From Streptomyces sp. WP-1 (GTDB lineage: Bacteria > Actinomycetota > Actinomycetes > Streptomycetales > Streptomycetaceae): DNA of 64,000 bases. Numbering within the stretch: position 1 is the stretch's first letter; each line of letters begins with the position of its first letter. The notes under the pieces were generated by a model. It saw only the letters and a program-made list of their open reading frames with translations. It did not search any database and had not been told where the DNA came from. A program made the position numbers and the translations under genes. Location: positions 3,410,001 through 3,474,000 of the forward strand of contig NZ_CP123923.1 in the NCBI RefSeq assembly GCF_030450125.1, given 5' to 3'. Positions 40,842 to 50,619 of the stretch are shown piece by piece.

Positions 40842-41111
40842 TCAGCCGCGGCGGGAGTTGCCGAAGACCAGCCGGTAGGCGATCAGCAGCACCAGCGAAC
40901 CGCCGATGGCCGCGACCCAGGTGGCGCCGTCGAAGAAGTGCTTGCTGACGGGGTGGTCGAGCCAGCGGGACGAGATCCAGCCACCGACGAACGCGCCCAG
41001 GATGCCGATGACGGTCGTGCCCAGGAGGCCGCCGGGGTCGCGTCCCGGCAGCAGGAACTTGGCTATGGCTCCGGCCAGCAGCCCCAGAATGATCCAAGCG
41101 ATGATGCCCAT
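40842..41111 (-). CDS. GlsB/YeaQ/YmgE-family membrane protein
   Basis: This 89-residue protein has three hydrophobic segments (MGIIAWIILGLLAGAIAKFL, TTVIGILGAFVGGWI, AAIGGSLVLLIAYRLVFG) and the family's GRDPGGLLGT loop. The family is also called transglycosylase-associated protein and is linked to stress; its biochemical role is not established. The ATG at 41111 is the first in the membrane-protein frame; sequence further upstream is not coding-like. Confidence 0.88.
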   Translation of the reverse strand: MGIIAWIILGLLAGAIAKFLLPGRDPGGLLGTTVIGILGAFVGGWISSRWLDHPVSKHFFDGATWVAAIGGSLVLLIAYRLVFGNSRRG

Positions 41112-41382
41112 AGCGCCAACCCTGCCCTTTCGCGCCCGGTGCGCACAGCCTCGCCCGTGAGATCTCGGTGAGGATGAGCGGTCCGCCGTGCGCATGTTCG
41201 TGCCGTCTTGGTGAACAGGACGCCGGCAAACCTCCGCCCGGTTGCCGCCGCCGGGTCGGGGGTTCGTCCCGGATCGTTCCCGATCTCGCTACAGGGACGC
41301 CCCCGTGCCCGCTCGAAGGTGTGATCGGCTGATACTTGTGGCAGCAGGGAAACCCGGCGCAGTGACCTGAGAGGTACCGATC

Positions 41383-41784
41383 ATGAAGGTGTTCAACCTG
41401 CTGCTCAACATCCTGTGGCTGCTCTTCTGCGGCATCTGGCTGTCGATCGGCTATCTGATCGCCGCGCTGGTCTGCTTCGTCCTGATCATCACGATCCCGT
41501 TCGGCGTCGCCTCCCTGCGCATCGCCGGGTTCGTGCTCTGGCCGTTCGGCCGGACCACCGTGGAACGGCCGGGCGCCGGTGCCGGATCGGTCGTCGGCAA
41601 CGTCATCTGGGTCATCTTCGCGGGCTGGTGGCTCGCCCTGGGGCACCTGATCACCAGCATCCCGCTGTTCCTGTCGATCATCGGCATCCCCTTCGGCTGG
41701 GCCAACCTGAAGCTCATCCCGATCTCGCTGATGCCGCTGGGCCGCGAGGTCGTCCGCTCGGACCAGGGGTTCGGCGGCCGCTGA
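41383..41784 (+). CDS. YccF-domain membrane protein
   Basis: The 133-residue protein contains two YccF repeats, each a pair of hydrophobic helices followed by an IPFG motif (IITIPFGVASLRIAGFVLWP and IIGIPFGWANLKLIPISLMP). Such proteins are small inner-membrane proteins, and a few are linked to ion channels, without proven function. The start is ATG 41383. Upstream there is a 271-base gap with no gene. Confidence 0.9.
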   Translation: MKVFNLLLNILWLLFCGIWLSIGYLIAALVCFVLIITIPFGVASLRIAGFVLWPFGRTTVERPGAGAGSVVGNVIWVIFAGWWLALGHLITSIPLFLSIIGIPFGWANLKLIPISLMPLGREVVRSDQGFGGR

Positions 41785-41905
41785 TCGATGTGCGGGGGCG
41801 CCGTACTTCCGGAATCATCGCTACAGGGGCGGCGACAACGGGGGCACAGGCGCCTGTCCAGGCTTGGGGGAAGCGCACATCCCGGCATCCGTACGGAGTT
41901 CTCAG

Positions 41906-42463
41906 ATGCCCAGGAATCACATCGGCCCGACGAGCGCCACCGCGCCGTCGGCCACCCGGCGGGGGGCCGGCCGTACGGGGGTGAGCGCGGCGGACTGCGG
42001 ACTGCTGCTGCTCCGGCTGACCTTCGGGCTGTTTCTCGCGGGCCACGGGTCCCAGAAGCTCTTCGGGCTGTTCGGCGGACCGGGGCTGACCGCCACCAGC
42101 AAGGGGTTCGAGTCGCTCGGCTACCGCCCCGGCAAGCTCTTCGCCGCGATCGGCGGACTCTCCGAGTTCCTCGGCGGCCTCGGCCTCGCCGCCGGGCTGT
42201 TGGTACCGCTCGCGGCCGCCGCGATCGTGGGCGTGATGATCAACGCCATGGTCACGGTGAGCGCCGCCCATGGGGTGTGGGTGGACAAGGGCGGGGTGGA
42301 GTACAACATCTGCATCGCCGTCGTCGCCCTCGCGGTCGCGGCCATCGGGCCCGGACGGCTCGCCCTGGACCGCCTCTTCCCGTGGAGAAACGGCGGCTGG
42401 CCCCAGGCGGCCGTCGCCCTCCTGCTCGGCGGTCTGGGGGCGGCGCTCGCGCTGGCCCTGTGA
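41906..42463 (+). CDS. DoxX-family membrane protein
   Basis: The 185-residue protein has four hydrophobic helices and the DoxX pattern: LLLLRLTFGLFLAGHGSQKL, then GLGLAAGLLVPLAAAAIVGV and YNICIAVVALAVAAIGPG. DoxX proteins are quinol- or thiosulfate-related in some archaea and redox-stress proteins in mycobacteria. The actual role here is open. ATG 41906 (GGAG eight bases upstream) is preferred to the in-frame start at 41864. It converges on htpX. Confidence 0.85.
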   Translation: MPRNHIGPTSATAPSATRRGAGRTGVSAADCGLLLLRLTFGLFLAGHGSQKLFGLFGGPGLTATSKGFESLGYRPGKLFAAIGGLSEFLGGLGLAAGLLVPLAAAAIVGVMINAMVTVSAAHGVWVDKGGVEYNICIAVVALAVAAIGPGRLALDRLFPWRNGGWPQAAVALLLGGLGAALALAL

Positions 42464-42532
42464 GGTGGTCTTGTGAGGGGCGCCGCACGCGGACGGGCCC
42501 CACCGACAAGGGCCGGCCCCCAACGGACCGGG

Positions 42533-43396
42533 TCAGCGCCTGTGGCCCGCCATGCCCTCCAGGCGCTGGATCCGCTCCGCCATCGGCGGGTGCGTGGAGA
42601 ACATCTTCGACAGGCCCTGTCCGGCGCGGAACGGGTTCGCGATCATCATGTGGCTCGCGGTCTCGATCCGCGGCTCGGGCGGCAGCGGCAGCTGCTGGGT
42701 GCCGAGCTCCAGCTTGCGCAGGGCGCTCGCGAGCGCCAGCGGGTCACCGGTGAGCTGGGCGCCCGAGGCGTCCGCCTCGTACTCCCGGGAGCGGCTGATG
42801 GCCAGCTGGATCAGCGTGGCGGCGAGCGGGCCCAGGATCATGATCAGGAGCATGCCGAGCAGGCCGGGGCCCTCGTCGTCGTCCGAACGGCCGATCGGGA
42901 TCAGCCAGGCGAAGTTCACCAGGAACATGATCACCGAGGCGAGCGCGCCGGCCACCGAGGAGATCAGGATGTCCCGGTTGTAGACATGGCTCAGTTCGTG
43001 CCCGATGACGCCGCGCAGCTCGCGCTCGTCCAGCAGGCGCATGATGCCCTCGGTGCAGCACACCGCCGCGTTGCGCGGATTGCGGCCCGTGGCGAAGGCG
43101 TTCGGGGCCTCGGTCGGGGAGATGTAGAGCCGGGGCATGGGCTGGCGGGCCTGCGTGGACAGCTCGCGGACCATGCGGTACAGCGCCGGGGCCTCGAACT
43201 CGCTCACCGGGCGGGCCCGCATCGCGCGCAGGGCCAGCTTGTCGCTGTTCCAGTACGCGTACGCGTTCGTACCCAGGGCGATCAGGACCGCCACGATCAG
43301 GCCGGTGCGGCCGAAGAAGCTGCCGATGACGATGATGAGCGCCGACAGTCCCCCGAGGAGTACTGCGGTCCTGAGCCCGTTGTGCCGGCGGTGCAC
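42533..43396 (-). CDS. htpX: Membrane zinc metalloprotease HtpX
   Basis: This 287-residue M48 protease has two N-terminal helices ([20 protein letters not shown] and [19 protein letters not shown]). The zinc site HELSH is at about residue 140 and the third ligand is in [10 protein letters not shown]. More hydrophobic segments are placed between them. It degrades damaged membrane proteins, with the active site on the cytoplasmic side. The GTG at 43396 ([11 protein letters not shown]) has GGAGGG upstream and matches the normal length; an earlier ATG at 43474 is less likely. Confidence 0.93.
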   Translation of the reverse strand: MHRRHNGLRTAVLLGGLSALIIVIGSFFGRTGLIVAVLIALGTNAYAYWNSDKLALRAMRARPVSEFEAPALYRMVRELSTQARQPMPRLYISPTEAPNAFATGRNPRNAAVCCTEGIMRLLDERELRGVIGHELSHVYNRDILISSVAGALASVIMFLVNFAWLIPIGRSDDDEGPGLLGMLLIMILGPLAATLIQLAISRSREYEADASGAQLTGDPLALASALRKLELGTQQLPLPPEPRIETASHMMIANPFRAGQGLSKMFSTHPPMAERIQRLEGMAGHRR

Positions 43397-43566
43397 GGTA
43401 CGCCCTCCAAGTGGTACTGCGAGGAACCCTTCGGTCCAGTCCTTCGGTCCAGTGGACCCTTCCGCTCTGGTCAACGCCAGGTGGCGGTCACAAGTTCCCA
43501 GGTGGGCGGGGGCGGGCGCGGCGGCCGTACGAGTGAAGGGGCCCCCGCGCGGGCTCGCGGGGGCCC

Positions 43567-43727
43567 GGTGGGGCGTCGTGGGAGAGGGCGGCGGGCCGTC
43601 GTGGGTGAGGGCGGTGGGCCGTCGTAAGAGCGGGTGGCGAGCCGTTGTGGGGGCGGCCGGTGGGCTGTCGTAGGAGCGCGCGGTGGGCCGTCATAGGAGC
43701 GGGTGGCGGGCCGCCTCGGAGGGGCCC
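43567..43727. repeat. Seven tandem copies of a degenerate 23-bp repeat
   Basis: Units start at 43567, 43590, 43613, 43636, 43659, 43682 and 43705, each exactly 23 bases. The consensus begins GGYGGGCCGTCGTRGGAG. The copies at 43613 and 43682 differ at only two positions. The array lies between the htpX start and the nuoN stop, outside any gene. A 13-bp duplication (CCTTCGGTCCAGT) occurs nearby at 43428-43453. The rest of the 342-bp gap shows no gene. Confidence 0.75.
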
Positions 43728-43738
43728 GCCGGTCCCTC

Positions 43739-45367
43739 TCAGAAGAGCCCGGTGGCCGCGAACCGCAGGACCAGCTGGGGTGCCCCGGACAGGGCGACGC
43801 CCGCCACCCCGGCGAGGGTGATCGCGGCCGTGAGCGGGGCCGGGATCCGGTGCCGGGCGGTCTCGCCCTCGGGGGCGCGGAACAGCAGGGCCGTCCACTG
43901 GAGGTAGTAGAAGAGGGCGGTCACCACGTTGACGGCCATGACGACCGCGAGCCAGCCGAGGCCCGCGTCGACGGCCGCCGAGAACACGGTGACCTTGGCG
44001 AACAGGCCGATGATCCCGGGCGGCAGGCCCGCCAGGCAGAGCAGGAAGAAGGCCATCAGGAGGGCGGTCACGGGATTGGTGGCGTACAGCCCCCGGTAGT
44101 CGGAGATCCGGTTCCCGGCGCGGCCCCGGCCCACCAGGGCGGCGACCGCGAACGCGCCGAGGTTCACGGCGGCGTACATGAGGGCGTACGCGACGGTGGA
44201 ACCGATCACCTTCTGCCCGTCTTTGACGTACCCGGCCGCCGCGATCGGTACGAGGAGATAGCCGGCCTGGCCGACGGAGGACCAGGCGAGCAGTCGTACG
44301 GCACTACGGGCGCGCGTGGCCTGCTGGCGCAGCGCGCCGACGTTGCCGACGGTCATGGTGAGCGCGGCCAGGACGGCGAGCGCGGGCCCCCAGACGTCGG
44401 CGTACGAGGGGAACGCCACCACGGTGACGAGGATCAGGCCGGAGAAGCCGACCGCCTTGCCGACGACCGACAGGTAGGCGGCGACGGGCAGCGGCGCGCC
44501 CACGTAGGTGTCGGGCACCCAGAAGTGGAAGGGCACGGCGGCCGTCTTGAAGGCGAAGCCGATCAGGGTGAGGACGACGCCCGTCTGGGCCAGGGTGTGC
44601 AGCTGGCCGGGAGTGTCCGGAAGCCGTTGCGCCACCTGGGTGAGGTAGAGGGTTCCGGTGGAGGCGTAGACGAAGCTGACGCCCATCAGGCTGATTGCGG
44701 TGGCGGTGACCGAGGACAGGAAGAACTTCAGGGCGGCCTCGGCGGACCGCCGGTCGCCGTGCCGGATGCCGACCAGGGCGAAGGCGGGCAGGGAGGCGAC
44801 CTCCAGGGCCACGATCAGGGTGGCCAGGTCGCGGGCGGCGGGCAGCAGGGCGGCGCCGGCCGTGGCGGACAGCAGCAGGAACCAGAACTCGCCCGACGGG
44901 ACGCGCCGCCGGTCGTCGTCCAGGGTGGTGATCGACAGCAGGGCCGCGAGCAGGGCGCCGCCGAGGACCAGGAGCTGGATGACGAGGGTGAAGTGGTCGG
45001 CGGTGTAACTGCACGCGCGCGGGGCGCCGGTTCCGGGACCCGCGCCGGTGCCGGTCAGGCAGAAGGTGGCGCGGTCGCCGTCCAGGAGCGGCAGCAGCAT
45101 CAGCGCGGCGGCGGCGAGCCCGGCGACCGAGATCCAGCCGAGGACGTTCTTGCGGCCCTCGGGCAGGAAGAGGTCGGCGACGAGCACGCCGAGCGCCACG
45201 ACGGCGGCGATCAGGGGCGGGGCGACGGCGAGCCAGTCGACGGACTGGACCAGCGAGGCGGCGGACGCGGCCAGGGGCTGTCCGAGCGGCTGGGCGAGGG
45301 GGTGGACCAGCGGCGCGGCGGACGCGGCGGCCTCGGTGAGCGGCTGGGCGAAGGGCTGGGCGCTCAT
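43739..45367 (-). CDS. nuoN: Complex I subunit N (antiporter-like)
   Basis: This 542-residue membrane subunit has about 14 helices and the proton-pumping core. It contains a conserved Glu in the IVALEVASLPAFALVGIRHG helix, a Lys in LTLIGFAFKTAAVPFHFWVP, and the discontinuous helix DTYVGAPLPVAAYLS. The N-terminus carries a repeat-like stretch (AQPLTEAAASAAPLVHPLAQ). ATGA overlap with nuoM. It is the last gene of the ten-gene operon. Complex I couples electron transfer to quinone with proton export. Confidence 0.93.
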   Translation of the reverse strand: MSAQPFAQPLTEAAASAAPLVHPLAQPLGQPLAASAASLVQSVDWLAVAPPLIAAVVALGVLVADLFLPEGRKNVLGWISVAGLAAAALMLLPLLDGDRATFCLTGTGAGPGTGAPRACSYTADHFTLVIQLLVLGGALLAALLSITTLDDDRRRVPSGEFWFLLLSATAGAALLPAARDLATLIVALEVASLPAFALVGIRHGDRRSAEAALKFFLSSVTATAISLMGVSFVYASTGTLYLTQVAQRLPDTPGQLHTLAQTGVVLTLIGFAFKTAAVPFHFWVPDTYVGAPLPVAAYLSVVGKAVGFSGLILVTVVAFPSYADVWGPALAVLAALTMTVGNVGALRQQATRARSAVRLLAWSSVGQAGYLLVPIAAAGYVKDGQKVIGSTVAYALMYAAVNLGAFAVAALVGRGRAGNRISDYRGLYATNPVTALLMAFFLLCLAGLPPGIIGLFAKVTVFSAAVDAGLGWLAVVMAVNVVTALFYYLQWTALLFRAPEGETARHRIPAPLTAAITLAGVAGVALSGAPQLVLRFAATGLF

Positions 45368-46938
45368 CGGGTGCCTCCTGCGAGCAGCTGGTGCACGGCC
45401 GGGTCGGTCAGGCCGAGCAGGGCCCGCGGCCACAGTCCGGCGACGACGGTCAGGGCGACGAGCGGGGTCCAGGCCGCGAACTCGTAGCCCTGGACGTCGG
45501 CGAGCTTCGGGGCCTCGCGCTCGGCGCCGCCCATGCACACCCGGCGGACCACGATCAGCATGTACGCGGCCGTCAGCAGGGTGCCGAACGCGCCGATCGC
45601 CATGAAGGTGAGGAACGCGGGGCGGCTGAGGTCCGCCGCGGGTTTGAACGCGCCGAACAGAGAGAGCATCTCGCCCCAGAACCCGGCGAGTCCGGGCAGC
45701 CCGAGGGAGGCCACGGCGCCGAAGGCGAGCAGGCCGCCGAGGCGGGGCGCCTTGCCGTACAGGGCGAGGCCGGTCTTCTCGGAGAGTGTGTCGAGGTCGG
45801 TGCTGCCGGTGCGGTCCTTGAGGGCGCCGACCAGGAAGAACAGCAGGCCGGTGACGAGGCCGTGGGCGATGTTGGCGAACAGGGCGCCGTTCACGCCGGT
45901 CGGGGTCATGGTGGCGATGCCCAGGAGGACGAAGCCCATGTGGCCGACGGAGGAGTAGGCGATCAGCCGCTTGAGGTCGCCCTTCGCGCCCCGCCTCGCG
46001 AGCGCCAGGCAGGCGAGGGACCCGTAGATGATCCCGACCACGGCGAACGCGGCGAGGTACGGCGCGAAGGTGTGGAATCCGTGCGGCGCGACCGGCAGCA
46101 GGATCCGGACGAAACCGTACGTACCCATCTTCAGCAGGACACCGGCCAGCAGCACCGAGCCGACGGTCGGCGCGGAGGTGTGGGCGTCGGGCAGCCAGCT
46201 GTGCAGCGGCCACATCGGGGTCTTGACGGCGAGCCCGAGACCGATCGCCAGAACGGCGATGACCTGCACGGACGCGGTCAGGGACCGGCCGTTGTCAGTG
46301 GCGAGTGCCACCATGTCGAACGTGCCCGCCTTGATTCCGATCAGGAGCAGGCCGAGCAGCATGACGACGGAGCCGAGCAGCGTGAACAGGATGAACTTCC
46401 ACGCGGCCCGGGTCCGCCCCTCGCCGCCCCAGCGGGCGATGAGGAAGTACATCGGGATCAGCACGGTCTCGAACGCGAGGAAGAACAGCAGCAGATCGAG
46501 CACGGCGAAGGTCGCGAGCGTGCCGGTCTCCAGCAGGAGCAGCAGGGCGACGAACGCCTTCGGGGACGGGCCCGCGGGCGGCTTGAAGTAGGAGTGGAGC
46601 GCGCACAGGAAGGTCAGCAGCGCGGTCAGTACGACGAGGGGGAGGGAAATGCCGTCGACGCCGAGGTGGATCCGCACGTCGAGCGCGGGGATCCAGCTGA
46701 TGTCGGTCGTGGCCTGCATCCTCGACGGATGGTGGTGGTCGAAGCCGAGCGCGAGCAGGATCGCGGCGGCGAGGATCACCCCGGTCACGGTGACGCCGTG
46801 GCGCAGCACGGACCGCTCGGGCGACTTCCCCTTCAGTCCGGGCGGGGCCGGCAGGAGGGCGGCGACGGCGCCGATGAGCGGGCCGACGACGATCAATGCG
46901 AGAAGGACCCGCATCACGGACTCGTTGATATCGATCAC
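45364..46938 (-). CDS. nuoM: Complex I subunit M (antiporter-like)
   Basis: The 524-residue subunit shows the Mrp-type core: DLLLFFLAFETVLIPMYFLI with the essential Glu, LGLAVKTPMWPLHSWLPDAH with Lys and the broken helix, and LKRLIAYSSVGHMGFVLLGI. The start is GTG 46938, six bases after the nuoL stop; ATG 46914 (MRVLLALIVV) is an alternative. It overlaps nuoN by four bases. Its length is normal for the family. Confidence 0.93.
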   Translation of the reverse strand: MIDINESVMRVLLALIVVGPLIGAVAALLPAPPGLKGKSPERSVLRHGVTVTGVILAAAILLALGFDHHHPSRMQATTDISWIPALDVRIHLGVDGISLPLVVLTALLTFLCALHSYFKPPAGPSPKAFVALLLLLETGTLATFAVLDLLLFFLAFETVLIPMYFLIARWGGEGRTRAAWKFILFTLLGSVVMLLGLLLIGIKAGTFDMVALATDNGRSLTASVQVIAVLAIGLGLAVKTPMWPLHSWLPDAHTSAPTVGSVLLAGVLLKMGTYGFVRILLPVAPHGFHTFAPYLAAFAVVGIIYGSLACLALARRGAKGDLKRLIAYSSVGHMGFVLLGIATMTPTGVNGALFANIAHGLVTGLLFFLVGALKDRTGSTDLDTLSEKTGLALYGKAPRLGGLLAFGAVASLGLPGLAGFWGEMLSLFGAFKPAADLSRPAFLTFMAIGAFGTLLTAAYMLIVVRRVCMGGAEREAPKLADVQGYEFAAWTPLVALTVVAGLWPRALLGLTDPAVHQLLAGGTR

Positions 46939-46944
46939 GCCTGC

Positions 46945-48939
46945 TCACGCTCCCGTGGCGACGAGGACGACGGCGACCGCCAGGACGACGGTGCCGGCGA
47001 GCAGCGCGCTCACATAGGTCTGCACATTGCCGGTCTGGGCGCGGCGTACGGCGGCCCCGAGCAACCGGGGCAGCGCGCCGGCGGCGCCGACGTAGGTGTC
47101 CACGACCTCGCGGTCGAGGAAGCGGACGAGGCTCGCCGCGGCCAGCACCGGGCGGACGAACAGCGCGGTGCAGACGGCGTCGAGGTGGAAGCCGGCGGCC
47201 GCGTGCCGGTGCAGCGGGCCGAGCAGCGCCCGTCCGGGGTCCGCCGGGTCGGGGGCGTAGGCGATGTCGCCGTAGGCCGGGGTGTGGCTGGCGATGGCCT
47301 CGGCCTCGACCAGTCCCGCGTCGCCCTCGGGGTGGGCGGCGACCGCGCCGAGCGGGGAGCCGACGAGGCTTCGGGTGGTGCGCTGCCAGACGCCGTAGGT
47401 GAGGAGGGCGCCGACCACGGCGAGACCCGTGCCGAGGATGGAGGTGAGCGGGGTCGGGGTGAGCGAGGCGCCGTCGAACCAGCCGGGCAGCACCCGGTAG
47501 GCGAGCCCGCCGAAGGCCAGGGAGGGCACCGCGAGGACCCACAGGACCAGGGTCATGGTCAGCGGCTGGCGGCCGTGGTCGGGGGCCTCGGCGCCCCGGC
47601 CGTGGAAGGCCAGCAGCCACAGCCGGGTGGCGTAGGCGGCGGTCAGTACGGCGGTCACCAGACCGGCGACGAGGACGAGCCAGCCGGCCGCGCCGGGCAC
47701 GTGCGCGGTGTCCCCGTGCGCCGCGTGTTCGGCGGCGCCGAGGACGGACTCCTTGGAGAAGAAGCCGCTGAACGGCGGGATCGCGGCCAGTGCGAGCAGG
47801 GCCACGGTCATCGTCCAGTAGGCGTCCGGGACCCGTTCGCGCAGGCCGCGCATGCGGGACATGGCGGCCAGCGAGTTGGTGCCGGCGGCGTGGATGATCA
47901 CACCGGCGGCGAGGAACAGCAGCGCCTTGAAGGCGCCGTGGGACAGGAGGTGGAAGACGGCGGCACCGCGGTCGCCGACGGCGAGGGCGCCGGTCATGTA
48001 GCCGAGCTGGCCGATGGTCGAGTAGGCGAGGACGCGTTTGATGTCGTCCTGGGCGAGCGCGGCGAGGCCGGAGCCGGCCATGGTCACGGCGGCCATCACG
48101 GCCAGGACCAGCATCGCGGCACCGGATGTTTCGAACACCGGGAGGAGACGGGCGACGAAGTAGACACCGGCGGCGACCATCGTGGCGGCGTGGATCAGCG
48201 CCGAGACCGGCGTCGGGCCGGCCATGGCGTCCGGGAGCCAGGTGTGCAGCGGGAACTGCGCGGACTTTCCGGCCACGCCCGCGAGCAGCAGCAGGGCGAC
48301 GAGGGTCGGATGGTGCAGGCCGCCGCTCGCGACGGTGCCGAGGACGCGGGTGATGCGGAAGGAGCCGGCGTCGGTGGCGAGCGCGAACAGGCCGATCAGG
48401 AACGGCACATCGCCGAGCTTGGTGACGAGGAACGCCTTGAGGGAGGCGGCGCGGGCCTCGGGGGTCTCCCAGTAGTGGCCGACCAGGAAGTAGGAGCAGA
48501 TGCCCATGACCTCCCAGCCGACCAGCAGCACGATCAGGTCGCCGGAGTACACGACGAGCAGCATCGCGGAGGTGAACAGGGAGACGAGGGCGGCGTACGA
48601 GGGGTAGCGCGGGTCGTCGCGCAGGTAGCCGGTGGAGTAGATCTGCACGCAGGTCGCGACGAAGGCGACCAGGATCGCGACGAGCGCGGCGAAGCCGTCG
48701 AGGTGCAGGGCCAGTTCGACGGGCACCGAGCCGGTGGGGGTCAGCTCCGTGTGCGCGTCCACGGCGGGCCCGCCGCCCTGGCGGACGGCGACCAGTGCGG
48801 CCAGCACCAGCGAGGCCAGCGGCGGCAGCACGGCGAGCGGGCGCACGAAGCCGGGCGCGGTGCGGCCGAGCAGCAGTCCGGCCGCGGCACCGAGGAACGG
48901 CAGCAGGGGGACGAGTACGGCGAGGGTGGTCGTGGTCAC
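46945..48939 (-). CDS. nuoL: Complex I subunit L (antiporter-like)
   Basis: The 664-residue subunit starts [20 protein letters not shown] at GTG 48939, where it overlaps the stop of nuoK (GTGA). The pumping core [40 protein letters not shown] and [20 protein letters not shown] is intact. The C-terminus is consistent with the long lateral helix of NuoL and ends [15 protein letters not shown] longer reading upstream crosses nuoK in another frame and is an artefact. Confidence 0.93.
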   Translation of the reverse strand: MTTTTLAVLVPLLPFLGAAAGLLLGRTAPGFVRPLAVLPPLASLVLAALVAVRQGGGPAVDAHTELTPTGSVPVELALHLDGFAALVAILVAFVATCVQIYSTGYLRDDPRYPSYAALVSLFTSAMLLVVYSGDLIVLLVGWEVMGICSYFLVGHYWETPEARAASLKAFLVTKLGDVPFLIGLFALATDAGSFRITRVLGTVASGGLHHPTLVALLLLAGVAGKSAQFPLHTWLPDAMAGPTPVSALIHAATMVAAGVYFVARLLPVFETSGAAMLVLAVMAAVTMAGSGLAALAQDDIKRVLAYSTIGQLGYMTGALAVGDRGAAVFHLLSHGAFKALLFLAAGVIIHAAGTNSLAAMSRMRGLRERVPDAYWTMTVALLALAAIPPFSGFFSKESVLGAAEHAAHGDTAHVPGAAGWLVLVAGLVTAVLTAAYATRLWLLAFHGRGAEAPDHGRQPLTMTLVLWVLAVPSLAFGGLAYRVLPGWFDGASLTPTPLTSILGTGLAVVGALLTYGVWQRTTRSLVGSPLGAVAAHPEGDAGLVEAEAIASHTPAYGDIAYAPDPADPGRALLGPLHRHAAAGFHLDAVCTALFVRPVLAAASLVRFLDREVVDTYVGAAGALPRLLGAAVRRAQTGNVQTYVSALLAGTVVLAVAVVLVATGA

Positions 48940-49310
48940 GCGGTGGCCTCGGTCTTCCGTGCCGCGGCGGCACCCGGTTCCGCGTCGCCCCGGCCTTCGG
49001 CGGTGTCGCGGAGCTTGTCGATGTCGGAGGTGCCGCTGTTGCGGTACACGGCGAGCACGATCGCCAGGCCGATGCCGATCTCGGCGGCGGCGACGGCGAT
49101 GGTGAACAGGGTCAGTGCCTGGCCGGAGTGCAGGGTGTCGCGGGCGGCGCGGCTGAGCCAGACGTCGAAGGCGACCAGGTTGAGGTTGACGGCGTTGAGC
49201 ATCAGCTCGACCGACATCAGGACCAGGATCGCGTTGCGGCGGGCGAGGACGCCGTACAGGCCGGTGCAGAAGAGGAGGGCGGAGAGTACGGCGGGGTAGA
49301 CGAGGTGCAT
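48936..49310 (-). CDS. nuoK: Complex I subunit K
   Basis: The 124-residue membrane subunit has three helices with the two conserved acidic residues: [19 protein letters not shown] and [20 protein letters not shown]. The C-terminus is an Ala/Glu/Lys-rich extension ([20 protein letters not shown]) beyond the usual 100 residues. It shares the ATG/stop base overlap with nuoJ. Confidence 0.93.
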   Translation of the reverse strand: MHLVYPAVLSALLFCTGLYGVLARRNAILVLMSVELMLNAVNLNLVAFDVWLSRAARDTLHSGQALTLFTIAVAAAEIGIGLAIVLAVYRNSGTSDIDKLRDTAEGRGDAEPGAAAARKTEATA

Positions 49311-49999
49311 CAGCGGGCGCCGTCCTTCTGGGCGGGGACGGGGGTCGGCGTACGGGCTTCCGGCTCGTCACCGGCGTCGGCATCGGCATCTGCTTCGGCC
49401 TTGGCCTTGCGGGACAGGACGATCGCGCCGACCAGGGCCGCGAGGAGCAGCACGGACAGGGCCTCGAAGGGCAGCACCCAGTACCGGAACAGACTCGCGC
49501 CGGTGACCCGGGTGGTGCCGGCGGCCGGCCCGGTCAGGTCGATCCACGTCGTACGGAAGGCGTCGGTGACCACCCACACCAGGGCGACGGCGGCGGCGAC
49601 CGCGACCGCGAGGGCGGCCCAGCGGTTGCCGGAGTCGGCGTCCGGGGAGCGGCCGATGGGGGCCCTGGTGAGCATCAGCCCGAACAGCAGGAGTACGACG
49701 ACGGAGCCGACGTAGATCAGGACCTGCACCCAGGCGATGAACTCGGCCGTGAGCAGCAGGTACTCCACGGCGAGGCCGCCGAGCGCGACCACCAGCCACA
49801 GGGCGGCGTGCACCAGCTGCCGGGTGGTGACGGTGATCAGCGCGGCGCCGAAGGTGACCAGGCCGACGAGGAGGAAGGCGATCTCGACGCCGGTCGGGGA
49901 GAGGAAGCCGTGGGGGGCCGCGGCGAGGGAGCCGTGCGAGGCGGCGGCGAGGGAGCCGTGTGGGGTGGCGGCGAGGCTCAGGGCGGGGGCGGGGCTCAT
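49310..49999 (-). CDS. nuoJ: Complex I subunit J
   Basis: The 229-residue membrane subunit has five helices, with the conserved helix 3 region [21 protein letters not shown] repeat of three SLAAxxHG-like units lies at the N-terminus (residues about 8-32), encoded by a 24-bp tandem DNA repeat at about 49905-49980. The C-terminus has an Ala/Asp-rich tail ([20 protein letters not shown]). ATG 49999 overlaps the nuoI stop as ATGA. Confidence 0.92.
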   Translation of the reverse strand: MSPAPALSLAATPHGSLAAASHGSLAAAPHGFLSPTGVEIAFLLVGLVTFGAALITVTTRQLVHAALWLVVALGGLAVEYLLLTAEFIAWVQVLIYVGSVVVLLLFGLMLTRAPIGRSPDADSGNRWAALAVAVAAAVALVWVVTDAFRTTWIDLTGPAAGTTRVTGASLFRYWVLPFEALSVLLLAALVGAIVLSRKAKAEADADADAGDEPEARTPTPVPAQKDGAR

Positions 50000-50619
50000 G
50001 CGTCGCCCTCCTCGGGGTCGGTGCGCGCGGTGTCGGTGCGCGCGGCTTCGGCCTCCGCGGCTTCGGCCTGCGCGGCTTCGGCCAGCTTCTCGGCGCTCTT
50101 GCGGGCGGCGGCGATCTCCTTCGGCTCCTCCGCACCCGGGTCGAGCGCGGGCGGGGCCGGCACGGTCCACATCCACTCGCGGAGCTTGTCGCGCTCGTGG
50201 GTGAGTTCGTGGATGTCGGTCTCGGCGTACTCGAACTCCGGGGACCAGAACAGCGCGTCGAAGGGGCAGACCTCGATGCAGATACCGCAGTACATGCACA
50301 GGGAGAAGTCGATGGCGAACCGGTCGAGGACGTTGCGGCTGCGCTCACGGCCGCCGGGGGCGGCGGGCGGGACCGTCTCCTTGTGGGAGTCGATGTAGAT
50401 GCACCAGTCCGGGCACTCGCGGGCGCACAGCATGCAGACCGTGCAGTTCTCCTCGAACAGGCCGATCACGCCCCGGGTGCGGGGCGGCAGTTCGGGCAGC
50501 GTGTCCGGGTACTGCTCGGTGCCGTGCCTGCGCGTCATCGTGCGCAGGGTGACGGCGAGGCCCTTGGCGAGGCCGGAGCCGGGGATGCGGGACCGGGTGG
50601 GCGGGCGCGACGCGGCCAT
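49996..50619 (-). CDS. nuoI: Complex I subunit I (two 4Fe-4S clusters)
   Basis: The 207-residue subunit has two ferredoxin-like cluster motifs, [12 protein letters not shown] at about residues 59-70 and [12 protein letters not shown] at about 108-119. It passes electrons to NuoB. The tail after residue 155 is Ala/Glu-rich ([20 protein letters not shown]), longer than in E. coli. ATG 50619 overlaps the nuoH stop by one base. In ferredoxin-driven relatives NuoI is a candidate docking site for reduced ferredoxin. Confidence 0.93.
   Translation of the reverse strand: MAASRPPTRSRIPGSGLAKGLAVTLRTMTRRHGTEQYPDTLPELPPRTRGVIGLFEENCTVCMLCARECPDWCIYIDSHKETVPPAAPGGRERSRNVLDRFAIDFSLCMYCGICIEVCPFDALFWSPEFEYAETDIHELTHERDKLREWMWTVPAPPALDPGAEEPKEIAAARKSAEKLAEAAQAEAAEAEAARTDTARTDPEEGDA

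Noticed and set aside
43567..43727. CRISPR array
   Set aside because: The 23-bp units are directly contiguous without spacers and no cas gene is near.
45391..49299. A 1302-residue open frame opposite nuoM and nuoL
   Set aside because: It is a Gly/Arg/Glu/Gln-rich shadow of membrane-protein genes that are clearly real on the other strand.
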